DNA of 64,000 bases from positions 46,609 through 110,608 of the forward strand of contig PMLV01000077.1 of the NCBI GenBank assembly GCA_003160635.1, written 5' to 3'. Positions 37,365 through 47,121 of the stretch are shown here, one piece after another. Under the pieces are notes generated by a model. It saw only the letters and a program-made list of their open reading frames with translations. It was not told the DNA's origin and made no database searches. Numbering within the stretch: the first letter of the stretch is position 1; every line of letters starts with the position of its first letter. Made by a program: the position numbers and the translations under genes. Origin of the DNA: Acidimicrobiaceae bacterium. GTDB lineage: Bacteria; Actinomycetota; Acidimicrobiia; Acidimicrobiales; RAAP-2.

Positions 37365-37577
37365 TCAGGTGTCGGTCGGGTTAATACCGTCAACCCCGGC
37401 TGCACTCTTGCGCCGGCGGAATGCTTGAGCCGAGGCGGCATTGGCGCAGCTGGAGCTGCAGTATTTCACCCCGCTCAGTTTGTATTGGTTGTGCTTTGCC
37501 CGCTCGGATTGACGTACAAAGAGGCGGCCGCACTTTTCGCACAACTTCGGGGATAGGCCCGCGGCAACGCGACTCAA
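37365..37577 (-). pseudogene. zinc-finger C-terminal fragment
   Basis: 70 codons carrying KLCEKCGRLFVRQ then VKYCSSSCANAA, a CxxC...CxxxC zinc-knuckle common at the C-terminus of longer actinobacterial proteins, followed by basic residues. The only start is TTG 37577, with an in-frame TGA two codons before it, so the N-terminal part of the gene seems missing. It overlaps the start region of the PD-(D/E)XK-like gene. The stretch 37578-37846 up to recC contains nothing else I can identify. Confidence 0.5.
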
Positions 37578-37846
37578 GGCTCAGGGAGATGCTCAACTTT
37601 CGGCGTAGAGACGAATAAGCCGAACGGTGTCTGCAAACCTGGGTTCTGCTGAGCCTGCCGGGCTACGACCAGTGCATCGGGAACGTATGGGCGAACCTTG
37701 TCGACCGTCCCAAAGTCTCATCGGGGATCTGGTGAGAACAACACCGAGCTGGCGTTCTCATGGGAATGGGGTGTGGTCCCCGATAAATTTGGAAAATCCA
37801 GTACCCGGGGCTCCCCAATTCGTTCCACAGGCCGTAGGTTCGGGGT

Positions 37847-40800
37847 GTGCTGCACATCCACAGGTCCGAGCGGGCGGACGCCCTGGTCGACGGGTTGGGT
37901 GAGCTGCTGCGAGAACCGCTCGCCGACGTGATGCAAGCCGAGATCGTCGCTGTCCCGTCACGAGGCGTCGAGCGCTGGCTGTCCCAACGGGTATCGGCAC
38001 ACCTGGGGATCACGCCGGGAAGGGCCGATGGCGTCTGTGCGAACGTCGACTTCCCCTTCCCGGGAACCTTGGTCGGTGGCGCCCTGTCATCGGCGTCGGG
38101 CATCGAGCCCGCAACCGATCCATGGCGGCCGGAACGGGCGGTATGGCCGCTGCTCGAAGTGGTAGACGCCAACCTCGACGAATCCTGGCTCGCCGCACTG
38201 GCCGGCCACCTCCGGAATGCTGGCCCTGACGGAGCGCTGCGCCGGTTCGCCACCGTGCGCCACATAGCCGACCTCTTCGACCGTTACGGGGTACACCGTC
38301 CGGAGATGCTCCGGTCGTGGGCCGCCGGTGGCGCCGAGGCGATCACACCCGAAGAACGCTGGCAGGCGGATCTGTGGCGCCGGCTTCGAGAGCAGATCGG
38401 CCTACGCAGCCCAGCCGAACGGCTGATCGATGCCTGCAGTGCTCTGCGCGACGACGCAGCGCTCGCCGACCTTCCCCAACGGGTATCCCTGTTCGGGCTG
38501 ACCCGTCTGCCCGCCAGCTATCTCGATGTGTTGATGGCACTGGCCCATCGACGGGACGTCCACCTTTTCCTGCTGCACCCGTCGCCCGTCCTTTGGGAGA
38601 AACTGGCCGACTACCGGCCACCGAGAGGCCTGCGGCGGGCGGATGATCCCAGCACCAAAATGACAACGAACCCGTTGCTGGCTTCGTGGGGCGGCGACGC
38701 CCGGGAGATGCAGTTGGTGCTCGCCGCCGCCGGTGGTGAGGTGCTCGATGACCATCGCCCCGTCGCTCAGGGTGGAACCACCGTGTTGCGAAGGATCCAA
38801 CATGACATCCGGAGCGACCGGTCGCCATCTGGTCCGGCCCGTCATTCGCAAGACGACGCTCGTGCCATCCTCGCTTCGGACGACCGCAGTATTCAGGTCC
38901 ACGGGTGCCACGGTCGAGCCCGGCAGGTTGAAGTCCTCCGTGACGCGGTACTGCACCTGCTCGAGGACGACCCCGATCTCGAGCCCCGCGACATCCTGGT
39001 CATGTGTCCCGACATCGAAACCTACGCACCTTTCATCGACGCCACCTTCGGCGTCGCAGAACCTTCTAACGCGGGGGAGGGCGTTCCGAATCTTCCCGAC
39101 CTGCGGGTGCGGCTCGCCGATCGTTCGCTGCGTCAGACCAACCCCACCCTCAGCGTCATCGCCCGGCTGCTCGAACTGGTGACCGAGCGGGTGACCGCCT
39201 CTCAGGTCCTCGATCTGGCGGGCCGCGACCCGGTCCGTTGTCGGTTCGGCCTCGACGACGACGACCTGGCACGCCTCGGAGAGTGGGTGGTTGAGTCGGG
39301 CGTGCGGTGGGGCTTTGATGCGGAGCGCCGCGCGCCCTACAAACTCGAGAGCTTGGAAGCCAATACCTGGCGGACGGGATTGGACCGTGCCCTCGTCGGT
39401 GTGACGATGGCGGACGAGCGCCAGCGCCTGGTTGGAGGCGTGCTCCCTCTTGACGACGTCGACAGCGGGGACATCGAGCTGGTGGGGCGCTTCGCCGAAC
39501 TGGTTGACCGCCTCGACGAGGCGCTCACCGCCCTGGGCGAGCCCAAGTCCGTCGACGCCTGGGCCGCGTCCATCGCCCAGGCCGCCGACTCGCTCACCTC
39601 GACGTCGGAGAGCGACGCCTGGCAGCGGGAGGAGCTCCAGCGCCTTCTCGATGACCTGATCGGCGAAGCAACCACCTACGACGCTCTCGCTCGTGTGACG
39701 CTCGAACCGAGCGACGTCGTGTCGCTCCTGTCGGATCGACTCAAGGGACGGCCTACCAGAGCCAACTTCCGCACAGGGCACCTCACTGCCTGCACCCTCG
39801 TTCCTATGCGCTCCGTGCCCCACCGGGTGGTGTGCCTGCTCGGCCTCGACGACGGAGCCTTCCCCCGGGTGAGCGAACGTGACGGCGACGACCTCACCCT
39901 CGCCGACTCCCACGTCGGCGATCGCGATCCGCGCGGCGAGGACCGCCAGCTTCTGCTCGATGCGCTCCTGGCCGCCACCGACACGCTGTTGATCACCTAT
40001 TCGGGGCGGGACGAACGGACCAACGTCGAACGGCCCCCGGCGGTGCCGGTCGGCGAGCTGCTCGATGTCGTCGACCGGACCGTTCGAACCAGCGACGGCG
40101 CGCCCGCCCGGGCGCACATCGTCGTGCAGCACCCGCTCCAACCCTTCGACGCCCGCAATTACACAGTTGGCGAACTTGTCCCGGGACGCGTATGGAGTTT
40201 TGACCCTGTGAACCTCGAGGGAGCGAAAGCGTCAGTGAGCCGGCGCGAGCCACTGCGCCCATTTCTGCCCGGCCCTCTCCCCGATATCGACACCGCCGTG
40301 GTCGAGCTGGACGACCTCGACCGCTTCCTCCGCCATCCGGTCCGTGCCTTCCTCCGCCAGCGCCTCGGCATCAGGCTGGGCCTGGACGAGGCCGATATCG
40401 AAGATGCCTTGCCGGTCGAATTGGATGGCCTGGAGCGATGGACCCTCGGAGACCGTCTGTTGACAGCCCGCCTGGCGGGCGCCCCACTCGAGGCCTGCCT
40501 GGCCGCCGAACGGGCGCGTGGCCTCATGCCCCCGGGCGCACTGGCCGATCAGATCTTCGACCGGGTGGTTCCCGAGGTGCAGGCAGTCGTCGCCGTGGCG
40601 GTGCAGGACGAAGGGGAAGAACCGACCTCGTTGGACATCAACATCACCCTTGGTGACGGGTCGCGCATCGTGGGCACCGTGCCACAGGTCCGGGGCGATG
40701 TCCTCCACGCGGTGAGCTTCTCGAGGCTCGGTCCCCACCAACGCCTGCAGACATGGCTGCGCTTGCTGGCCCTGACGCTCGGCTATCCCGATCGCTCCTT

Positions 40801-41260
40801 CACGGCAATGACGGTGGGTCGCATTCGAGAAGGCGGCCCTCCCAGAACCGACGTCAGCGTGGCGCGTTTCGAGGTCCTGGGCGCCGACGCGGCAGCGCGG
40901 CAGCGTACGGCGGCCCGCCACCTCGAGGAGCTCGTCGACCTGTATCGCCGGGGAATGCGCGAGCCGGTGCCGATCTACTGCAAGACGACCGCCGCCTGGG
41001 CCAAAGGGTCGGTGGTCAAGCGTGGGGGACTCGCCGCCAAGCAGTGGACCTCTGAGTGGAATTTCCCCAGGGAGGACGCCGACCCTGAGCACAAGGAGGT
41101 GCTCGGTGGCGTCGTTCCCTTCGAACGGCTGCTCGAGGAGGTTCCCCGGCCGGACGAGCAGGGCGAGGGATGGGACGCAGGTGAGGAGACCCGGTTCGGG
41201 CGCTACGCCCGTCGCCTGTGGGCGGGGCTGCTCTCGTACGAGAAGGTGACCGATCAATGA
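37847..41260 (+). CDS. recC: exodeoxyribonuclease V gamma subunit RecC
   Basis: 1137 aa from GTG 37847 (MLHIHRSERADALVDGLGEL). The RecC N-terminal signature is clear: VAVPSRGVERWLSQRVSAHL and CANVDFPFPGTL; later MALAHRRDVHLFLLHPSP and VCLLGLDDGAFPR. RecC is the Chi-recognising, DNA-unwinding scaffold of RecBCD with inactive helicase and nuclease folds. It lies 10 bp before recB and begins the recC-recB-recD operon. GC is high and typical of the core genome. Confidence 0.95.
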   Translation: MLHIHRSERADALVDGLGELLREPLADVMQAEIVAVPSRGVERWLSQRVSAHLGITPGRADGVCANVDFPFPGTLVGGALSSASGIEPATDPWRPERAVWPLLEVVDANLDESWLAALAGHLRNAGPDGALRRFATVRHIADLFDRYGVHRPEMLRSWAAGGAEAITPEERWQADLWRRLREQIGLRSPAERLIDACSALRDDAALADLPQRVSLFGLTRLPASYLDVLMALAHRRDVHLFLLHPSPVLWEKLADYRPPRGLRRADDPSTKMTTNPLLASWGGDAREMQLVLAAAGGEVLDDHRPVAQGGTTVLRRIQHDIRSDRSPSGPARHSQDDARAILASDDRSIQVHGCHGRARQVEVLRDAVLHLLEDDPDLEPRDILVMCPDIETYAPFIDATFGVAEPSNAGEGVPNLPDLRVRLADRSLRQTNPTLSVIARLLELVTERVTASQVLDLAGRDPVRCRFGLDDDDLARLGEWVVESGVRWGFDAERRAPYKLESLEANTWRTGLDRALVGVTMADERQRLVGGVLPLDDVDSGDIELVGRFAELVDRLDEALTALGEPKSVDAWAASIAQAADSLTSTSESDAWQREELQRLLDDLIGEATTYDALARVTLEPSDVVSLLSDRLKGRPTRANFRTGHLTACTLVPMRSVPHRVVCLLGLDDGAFPRVSERDGDDLTLADSHVGDRDPRGEDRQLLLDALLAATDTLLITYSGRDERTNVERPPAVPVGELLDVVDRTVRTSDGAPARAHIVVQHPLQPFDARNYTVGELVPGRVWSFDPVNLEGAKASVSRREPLRPFLPGPLPDIDTAVVELDDLDRFLRHPVRAFLRQRLGIRLGLDEADIEDALPVELDGLERWTLGDRLLTARLAGAPLEACLAAERARGLMPPGALADQIFDRVVPEVQAVVAVAVQDEGEEPTSLDINITLGDGSRIVGTVPQVRGDVLHAVSFSRLGPHQRLQTWLRLLALTLGYPDRSFTAMTVGRIREGGPPRTDVSVARFEVLGADAAARQRTAARHLEELVDLYRRGMREPVPIYCKTTAAWAKGSVVKRGGLAAKQWTSEWNFPREDADPEHKEVLGGVVPFERLLEEVPRPDEQGEGWDAGEETRFGRYARRLWAGLLSYEKVTDQ

Positions 41261-41270
41261 CGGCCGATCA

Positions 41271-44200
41271 ATGACGGCGACGCGGGAACCGGGCGCGGGC
41301 GGAGCACCGGTGCAAGGTCCGGCCGACTTCGTGCCGTTCGATCTGGCCGGCCCCCTCCCGAGCGGAGTGACGCTCCTCGAAGCCAGCGCCGGCACGGGAA
41401 AGACGTTCGCCATCGCCGCCCTCGTTGCCCGCTACGTTGCCGAGGGGACGCCGCTCGATCGCCTGCTGGTCATCACCTTCACCCGCATGGCCACGGGGGA
41501 GCTGCGAGAGCGGGTCCGGGACCGTCTCGTCAGTGCCGCCGACTGCCTGTCGGACGTTCTCGGCGGAGTTCCGGTCGACCCCGCCGACGACGTCCTGCGT
41601 ATGCTGGCCGACGCCCCCCGAGACGAGATCGAACGACGCCGCGACCGGCTGGCGAAGGCGGTCACCGACTTCGATGCCGCCACCATCGAGACGACGCACG
41701 GCTTCTGCCTCCACGTGCTGGTGGGGCTCGGCGTGGCCGGGGACGTCGAGCGCGACGTCACCTTCGTGGACGATGTCCGGGATCTGCTCGACGAGGTCAT
41801 CGACGATCTCTACGTCCGGCGGTTCTGGTCCCGCGACGAGCCGCCCCCGTTCAACCGGGCGGCGGCCGCCGAGATCGGCCGGGCCGTGTTGGCCAACCCC
41901 TCAGCTGCGATCCTCCCTCTGTTGAGCCACGAGACCAGCACCGAAGCGATGCGGGGGCGCCTGGCCCGGGCCATCCGCGACGAAATCGAGAGACGGACCC
42001 GTGACGCCGGGCTGATGACCTTCGACGACCTGCTCACGAGGCTCGATCACGCGCTGGCGGACCGCGTGCGGGGCCAAGCCGTTGCCCGGTGGCTACGGGC
42101 TCGTTTCGATATCGCCCTGGTCGACGAGTTTCAAGATACGGACCTGGTCCAGTGGGACATCATGCGCCGGGCCTTCGGATCCGATGGCTCGACCCTGGTA
42201 CTCATCGGTGACCCGAAACAGGCGATCTACGCCTTCCGTGGGGCCGATGTCTTCTCCTACCTCGGCGCCGCGGGCGAAGCGTCGACCAGGGCCACACTGG
42301 GCACCAACTGGCGTAGCGACCAGGGGCTTATCGACGCCTATGACGCGCTGTTCTCGGGTGCCCAGCTCGGCCATTCGGGGATCGGCTACCGCAAGGTCGT
42401 CGCGGCCCCACCCAACGCAGAGGCCCGGCTGATCGGCGCACCCGGGGCGCCGTTGCGCGTGCGGGTGGTAGAGCGCGACGACGTCGGGTTGACATCGAAG
42501 GGCTATGCGCAGCTCAATCCCACGCGGGACTTGGTGGACCGGGATCTCGCCGCCGAAGTCGTGACGCTCCTCGACTCAGGCGCAGAGGTGCGCCAGCCCG
42601 GCGGATCCTCCGAGACGGTCGGTCCGGGTGACGTGGCCGTACTGGTGCGCACCAACGGCCAGGCGCTGAGAGTCTGCGAAGCCCTACGGACCGCCGGCGT
42701 CCCGGCGGTGACCAACGGCTCGGGCAGCGTGTTCGGCACGGCGCCTGCCGCCGAGTGGCTGCGCCTGCTCGACGCGCTCGAGCGACCGACGGCGCGGGAC
42801 AGGGCGGCATCGGCGGCCCTGACCGCCTTCATCGGCTGGAGTCCCGAGGAGATCGCAACAACCGGTGCCGCCGAGTGGGAGGACCTGCACTGGTTGCTAC
42901 ACCGATGGTCGGGCGTCCTCCGGCGCCGCGGGGTCGCCGCTCTCTTGGAGCATGTGAGCGCCACCCGGCAGCTCCCGGCCCGCGTGCTCAGCGGAGCCTC
43001 GGGGGAGCGCTTCCTGACCGACCTGCATCACGTGGGCCAACTCCTCCATGCCGAGGCGAAGGCGGAGGGCCTCGGGGCAACGGCACTGACGGCGTGGCTG
43101 CGCCGCCGCATCAACGAGGCGGGCGATGACGGGGACGACGAGGACCGCAGTCGCCGCCTCGAGTCTGACGCCGAGGCCGTCCAGGTGCTCACCATCCATC
43201 GGAGCAAGGGGCTGGAGTTCCCGATCGTCTTCTGCCCCTTTCTGTGGGACGTGTACAGCCCCATGCCGCGGATCCCGGTCTTCCACGACCCCGACAACCA
43301 CAACGTCCGGACCATCGACGTGGGCGGACCCGGGAGCCCGGCATTTGGCACCCACTGCGACCTGGATCAGCACGAACAGCGGGGTGAGGACATCAGGCTC
43401 CTCTACGTCGCCCTCACCCGGGCGCGCCACCAGGCGGTGGTGTGGTGGGCCGGGACGTGGCAGGGAAAAGATTCCCCGCTGTCGCGCCTGCTGTTCGATC
43501 GGGACGAGGAGGGGGTGGTGGCCGCGGCGGGCTCGCCCCCACCATCTGACGCAGAGGCGATGGCACGATTCGAAGAGGTCGCCGCCGCCTCGAACGGTCA
43601 GGTCAGTCTCGAGCGCGTCTCGCCCGGAGTCGGGACCGTATGGAACGGCCCCGCTCGTGACACCCCGGTGCTGGCGGTGGAGCCATTCGAGCGGACCCTC
43701 GATGAACAGTGGCGGCGCACTTCGTACAGCGGTATCACCGCCGGCGCCCACATCGCCCGGGTCGGCAGCGAGCCCGAGGAGGACGTGCTCGATGACGAAG
43801 CCGTTGTCGGCGCCGGGCTTGTGACCGAAGCCGGAACCGGGGAGGAGGAAACGTTGCGCGACGTCCCGCTGCCGCTGGCCAACCTGCCCGGCGGCATGCA
43901 CATCGGCACGTTCATCCACCGGGTGCTCGAAACCACCGACTTCGCCGCCGTGTCGCTGGAGAAAGAACTCCGCATCCGGATCGAATCCGAACTGGCCTGG
44001 CGTCGGATCGACCTGGGTGACGTTGACACCTGGGTCGCCGGGTTGGCGACGATGATCGAGACCCCGCTCGGCCCGCTGGTCGACGACTTGGCGCTCAGGG
44101 AGTTCGGCCCGGGTGATCGGCTTGACGAGATCGGCTTCGAGTTGCCACTTGTGGGTGGCGACACGCCGTCGGGCGACCTGTCCGTGCCCGACGTCGCCGA

Positions 44201-44687
44201 TGTGCTCCGGGACCATCTGGGTGCCGACGACGTCCTCGCCTCCTATGCCGACCGCCTGACCGACCCCTCGCTCGACAGGACCCTGCGGGGCTATCTCACG
44301 GGCAGCCTCGACCTCGTGTTGCGGCTCCCGGGTGATCGCTTCGCCGTCGTCGACTACAAGACCAACTGGCTCGGCGGCTCCTCGGGGACGGTGGCCAATG
44401 CCTGGAACTACCGCCCTTCCGCGTTGACCGCCGAGATGTACCAGGCCCACTACCCGCTCCAGGCCCTCCTGTACTCGGTCGCGCTCCACCGCTACCTGCG
44501 GTGGCGACTCCCGGCCTATGACGCAACGCGCCAGTTTGCCGGCGTCCTCTACCTGTTCGTGCGGGGCATGAGCAGCCCCCAGTTCCCGAAGGTCGGAAAC
44601 CAGCCGTGCGGAGTCTGGGGATGGCGCCCGCCGGCAGGGCTGATCGAATCGCTCAGCGATCTCTTCGAGCAGGGCCCGGACCCATGA
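41271..44687 (+). CDS. recB: exodeoxyribonuclease V beta subunit RecB
   Basis: 1138 aa. Helicase motifs are EASAGTGKTFAIAALV (Walker A), TFTRMATGELRERV, ALVDEFQDTDLVQWDIM, LIGDPKQAIYAFRGAD, TIHRSKGLEFP and LLYVALTRARH. The C-terminal nuclease domain has GSLDLVLRLP and RFAVVDYKTNWLG. RecB is the slow 3'-5' motor and the only nuclease of RecBCD. It overlaps recD by 4 bp (ATGA) and follows recC by 10 bp, so all three subunits come from one mRNA. Confidence 0.96.
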   Translation: MTATREPGAGGAPVQGPADFVPFDLAGPLPSGVTLLEASAGTGKTFAIAALVARYVAEGTPLDRLLVITFTRMATGELRERVRDRLVSAADCLSDVLGGVPVDPADDVLRMLADAPRDEIERRRDRLAKAVTDFDAATIETTHGFCLHVLVGLGVAGDVERDVTFVDDVRDLLDEVIDDLYVRRFWSRDEPPPFNRAAAAEIGRAVLANPSAAILPLLSHETSTEAMRGRLARAIRDEIERRTRDAGLMTFDDLLTRLDHALADRVRGQAVARWLRARFDIALVDEFQDTDLVQWDIMRRAFGSDGSTLVLIGDPKQAIYAFRGADVFSYLGAAGEASTRATLGTNWRSDQGLIDAYDALFSGAQLGHSGIGYRKVVAAPPNAEARLIGAPGAPLRVRVVERDDVGLTSKGYAQLNPTRDLVDRDLAAEVVTLLDSGAEVRQPGGSSETVGPGDVAVLVRTNGQALRVCEALRTAGVPAVTNGSGSVFGTAPAAEWLRLLDALERPTARDRAASAALTAFIGWSPEEIATTGAAEWEDLHWLLHRWSGVLRRRGVAALLEHVSATRQLPARVLSGASGERFLTDLHHVGQLLHAEAKAEGLGATALTAWLRRRINEAGDDGDDEDRSRRLESDAEAVQVLTIHRSKGLEFPIVFCPFLWDVYSPMPRIPVFHDPDNHNVRTIDVGGPGSPAFGTHCDLDQHEQRGEDIRLLYVALTRARHQAVVWWAGTWQGKDSPLSRLLFDRDEEGVVAAAGSPPPSDAEAMARFEEVAAASNGQVSLERVSPGVGTVWNGPARDTPVLAVEPFERTLDEQWRRTSYSGITAGAHIARVGSEPEEDVLDDEAVVGAGLVTEAGTGEEETLRDVPLPLANLPGGMHIGTFIHRVLETTDFAAVSLEKELRIRIESELAWRRIDLGDVDTWVAGLATMIETPLGPLVDDLALREFGPGDRLDEIGFELPLVGGDTPSGDLSVPDVADVLRDHLGADDVLASYADRLTDPSLDRTLRGYLTGSLDLVLRLPGDRFAVVDYKTNWLGGSSGTVANAWNYRPSALTAEMYQAHYPLQALLYSVALHRYLRWRLPAYDATRQFAGVLYLFVRGMSSPQFPKVGNQPCGVWGWRPPAGLIESLSDLFEQGPDP

Positions 44688-46582
44688 CCATGCTCCCGGT
44701 GTTCGATCCCTACGACGTCGCGCTGGTCCATCGAGCGGGTGGTGTACTGCGGACGTTCAATGAAGCGGGTGTGCTCCGCGCCGCGGACGTGCATGTCGCG
44801 CTCCGCCTCGGAGCCCTCACGGGCACCGATGACGACACGGTGCTGCTCGCCGCCGCCCTGGCTGTGCGTTGTCCACGGCTGGGGCACGTCTGCGTGGACC
44901 TCACCACGGTCCGCGCAACCGCCAGTACCGAGACCGAAGATCAGGTGGACCTCGATGCCCTGCCCTGGCCCGACGCGGAGGAGTGGCCCCACCGGCTGCG
45001 CGCCAGTCCGCTCGTGGGCGAGGACTGTCCGTTGCGACTCGAGGGTACCCGGCTCTACCTGGACCGCTACTGGTCGGCCGAGTGCCAGGTGGCGGCCGAT
45101 CTGCTTGCCCGGGCGCAGAGGCCGGTCGGCGGCGTGGATCCCATCGTCTTGCGGCGCGGCCTCGACGCCCTGTTCGGCGCGGACGAGGACCCGGATCTCC
45201 AGCGCCTCGCGGCGGCGTCCGCCGTCCTGCGGGGCGTGTCGGTCATCGCGGGTGGCCCCGGAACCGGCAAGACGACGACGGTCGCCCGCGTCCTGGTGCT
45301 CCTGGAGGAGCAGGCGTCCGCCGCCGGTCGGCGCCCGCCCCTGATCGCCCTGGCCGCGCCTACCGGGAAGGCGGCGGCCCGGCTCGACGAGGCGGTCAAA
45401 GAAGAGGGGGCACGCCTCCCGATCCCGCCGGACCAACGGGCGCGGCTCTTCGAACTCCGCGGCCAGACGCTGCACCGATTGCTGGGCTGGAGCCCGAACC
45501 ACACCCGGTTCCGCCACCACCGGCTCAATCGGCTCGCCCACGACGTGGTCATCGTCGATGAGACCTCCATGGTGTCGCTCTCGCTCATGGCCAGCCTCGT
45601 AGAGGCCGTGCGCCCAGACGGCCGCCTGATACTCGTCGGTGATCCCGAGCAGTTGGCATCGGTCGAGGCTGGTGCGGTCCTCGGCGATCTCGTCGGGCCG
45701 GCCACCCAGGGCCTGCTCATGCGGGGATCGGCGCAGCGGACACTCGCCGAAGTCACCGGGCAGAAGGTTCAGGCGAGCGAGCCCCCGGGTGAGACCCCGA
45801 TCGGCGACGGGATCGTCGTCCTCCGTCGGGTCCATCGATTCGGCGGTGCGATCGCCTTGTTAGCTGAGGCGATCCGGCAGGGCGACGCCGATGCCACCAT
45901 GCGGCTGCTCGAAGAAGATCGGGCCGACGTGCGTTGGCTCCCCGTCGCCATAGCTGCGACGCCTGACTCTCTCGGCGAGGTGCGAACGGCCGCGGTGACG
46001 GCGGCCCGTCGTGTCGTAGAAGCAGGACGCGCCGGTGAGGCGAGGGAGGCCCTCACAGCCTTGTCGTCTTTTCGGGTGTTGTGTGCCCATCGCCGAGGGC
46101 CCGAAGGTGCGACGACCTGGATGGCGAATGTCGAGGGTTGGCTGAAATCGGAGATCGATGGCTTCGGCGCCGAGGGGAAGTGGTACGTCGGCCGACCACT
46201 TCTCGTCACGGCGAACGACTACAGCCTCCGGCTCTACAACGGCGATACGGGAGTGGTGGTTTCGGGTCCTGAGCTTCGTCCCATCGCCGCATTTGAGCGC
46301 GATGGCGAAATCCTGGAGATCAGCCTCTCTCGACTTGCCGCGGTTGACACCGTGTACGCCATGACCATCCACAAGGCTCAAGGTTCCCAGTTCGACACGG
46401 TGGCCGTCCTACTCCCCGGCCCGGGCTCACGGGCTCTCACAAGGGAACTGCTCTATACGGCCGTATCGCGTGGCCAAAAGCAGGTGATCCTGGCCGGCAC
46501 CGAGGCCGCCATCCGGGCGGCAGTCTCCAGGCCGATTTCTCGATCCTCGGGTCTACGTCAACGGTTGTGGGATTTGGAGTGA
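44684..46582 (+). CDS. recD: exodeoxyribonuclease V alpha subunit RecD
   Basis: 632 aa from ATG 44684, which overlaps the recB stop; the longer in-frame reading to 44606 lies wholly inside recB. Superfamily 1B motifs are IAGGPGTGKTTTVARVL (near residue 190), VVIVDETSMVSLSLMASLVE, LVGDPEQLASVEAGAVLGD and the late MTIHKAQGSQFDTV plus LLYTAVSRGQK. RecD is the fast 5'-3' motor that regulates RecB. The operon is complete, with no frameshift. Confidence 0.96.
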   Translation: MTMLPVFDPYDVALVHRAGGVLRTFNEAGVLRAADVHVALRLGALTGTDDDTVLLAAALAVRCPRLGHVCVDLTTVRATASTETEDQVDLDALPWPDAEEWPHRLRASPLVGEDCPLRLEGTRLYLDRYWSAECQVAADLLARAQRPVGGVDPIVLRRGLDALFGADEDPDLQRLAAASAVLRGVSVIAGGPGTGKTTTVARVLVLLEEQASAAGRRPPLIALAAPTGKAAARLDEAVKEEGARLPIPPDQRARLFELRGQTLHRLLGWSPNHTRFRHHRLNRLAHDVVIVDETSMVSLSLMASLVEAVRPDGRLILVGDPEQLASVEAGAVLGDLVGPATQGLLMRGSAQRTLAEVTGQKVQASEPPGETPIGDGIVVLRRVHRFGGAIALLAEAIRQGDADATMRLLEEDRADVRWLPVAIAATPDSLGEVRTAAVTAARRVVEAGRAGEAREALTALSSFRVLCAHRRGPEGATTWMANVEGWLKSEIDGFGAEGKWYVGRPLLVTANDYSLRLYNGDTGVVVSGPELRPIAAFERDGEILEISLSRLAAVDTVYAMTIHKAQGSQFDTVAVLLPGPGSRALTRELLYTAVSRGQKQVILAGTEAAIRAAVSRPISRSSGLRQRLWDLE

Positions 46583-46606
46583 ATCAGGGGAACCGTGGAC
46601 CGAGTA

Positions 46607-46622
46607 GTCGTCATTAGCCGAC
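46607..46622. repeat. 16-bp imperfect palindromic repeat, copy 1
   Basis: GTCGTCATTAGCCGAC; copy 2 is at 46697-46712 (GTCGTTATTAACCGAC), exactly 90 bp downstream and differing at two bases. Each has GTCG/CGAC inverted ends. Nothing coding is visible in 46583-46739. Confidence 0.5.
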
Positions 46623-46696
46623 AGCTCAGAACGTCGGGCCCGTGTTGCAGGCTGTTGGATGTCGGCATTTTCGGGACCTCAGATGGACTCACTGTT

Positions 46697-46712
46697 GTCG
46701 TTATTAACCGAC
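46697..46712. repeat. 16-bp imperfect palindromic repeat, copy 2
   Basis: See 46607-46622. The pair could be a protein-binding site or the remnant of an element end; function unknown. Confidence 0.5.
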
Positions 46713-46739
46713 CTTGACGTGGGATTCTTTGCGAAAAGG

Positions 46740-46948
46740 GAGCGGGCGAATCGAACTCGCGTCTCCTAGCTTGGGAATCGGTCCGAGGGCGATTTCAGCA
46801 CCAGGAGAAATTTAGAAAAGTCCAGTTAGACGTGGATTTTGAGTGCTTCGTACTATGCGTTGGTGCGCGCTGTTTTCCGCTCGGTGTTGCACGAGACAGC
46901 CCAGAATTGGGCATTGCACGCCGTTGCACGACGGCGAGCCGGGCCAGA
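46740..46948. repeat. dispersed repeat, left part interrupted by IS21
   Basis: Closely matches 27177-27395 but is more decayed at the tRNA-Gly-like end (6 bp of the T-arm are deleted). It contains three TTGCACG copies at 46887-46893, 46914-46920 and 46924-46930, at the same spacing as in the other copy. On the minus strand it holds a short open tail (LIWPGSPSCNGVQCPILG) ending at a TAA. The right part continues at 49886. Confidence 0.8.
46943..46948. repeat. target-site duplication GCCAGA, left
   Basis: Identical to 49886-49891 and present once in the unoccupied repeat near 27387 (GGGCCAGATGAGCG), so it is a 6-bp target duplication made by the IS21 insertion. Confidence 0.85.
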
Positions 46949-47121
46949 TGTCAGCCGTCACGGAATTCCCTATTTGAGGCGCATGTCCGTCAAGTAATTC
47001 CCTAACCCACCGTCACGGAATTCCCTCGACTGCCGTCACGGAATTCCCTGGTGGGAAGGGATCCCTCGCTCCGGCCACGTATCCGTTGAGCATCCCCTCG
47101 TCGCCGAGACGAGGAGGACGA

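Noticed and set aside
38402..40141. 579-codon open frame opposite recC
   Set aside because: Antisense shadow; recC motifs are clear on the other strand and codon use follows recC.
42897..44489. 530-codon open frame opposite recB
   Set aside because: Antisense shadow of recB, with no motifs or ribosome binding site.
46951..47048. CRISPR array from the regularly repeated 16-mers
   Set aside because: Repeats are too few, unevenly spaced, and are IS21 terminal binding sites with inverted copies at the other end. No CRISPR array was seen anywhere in the window.
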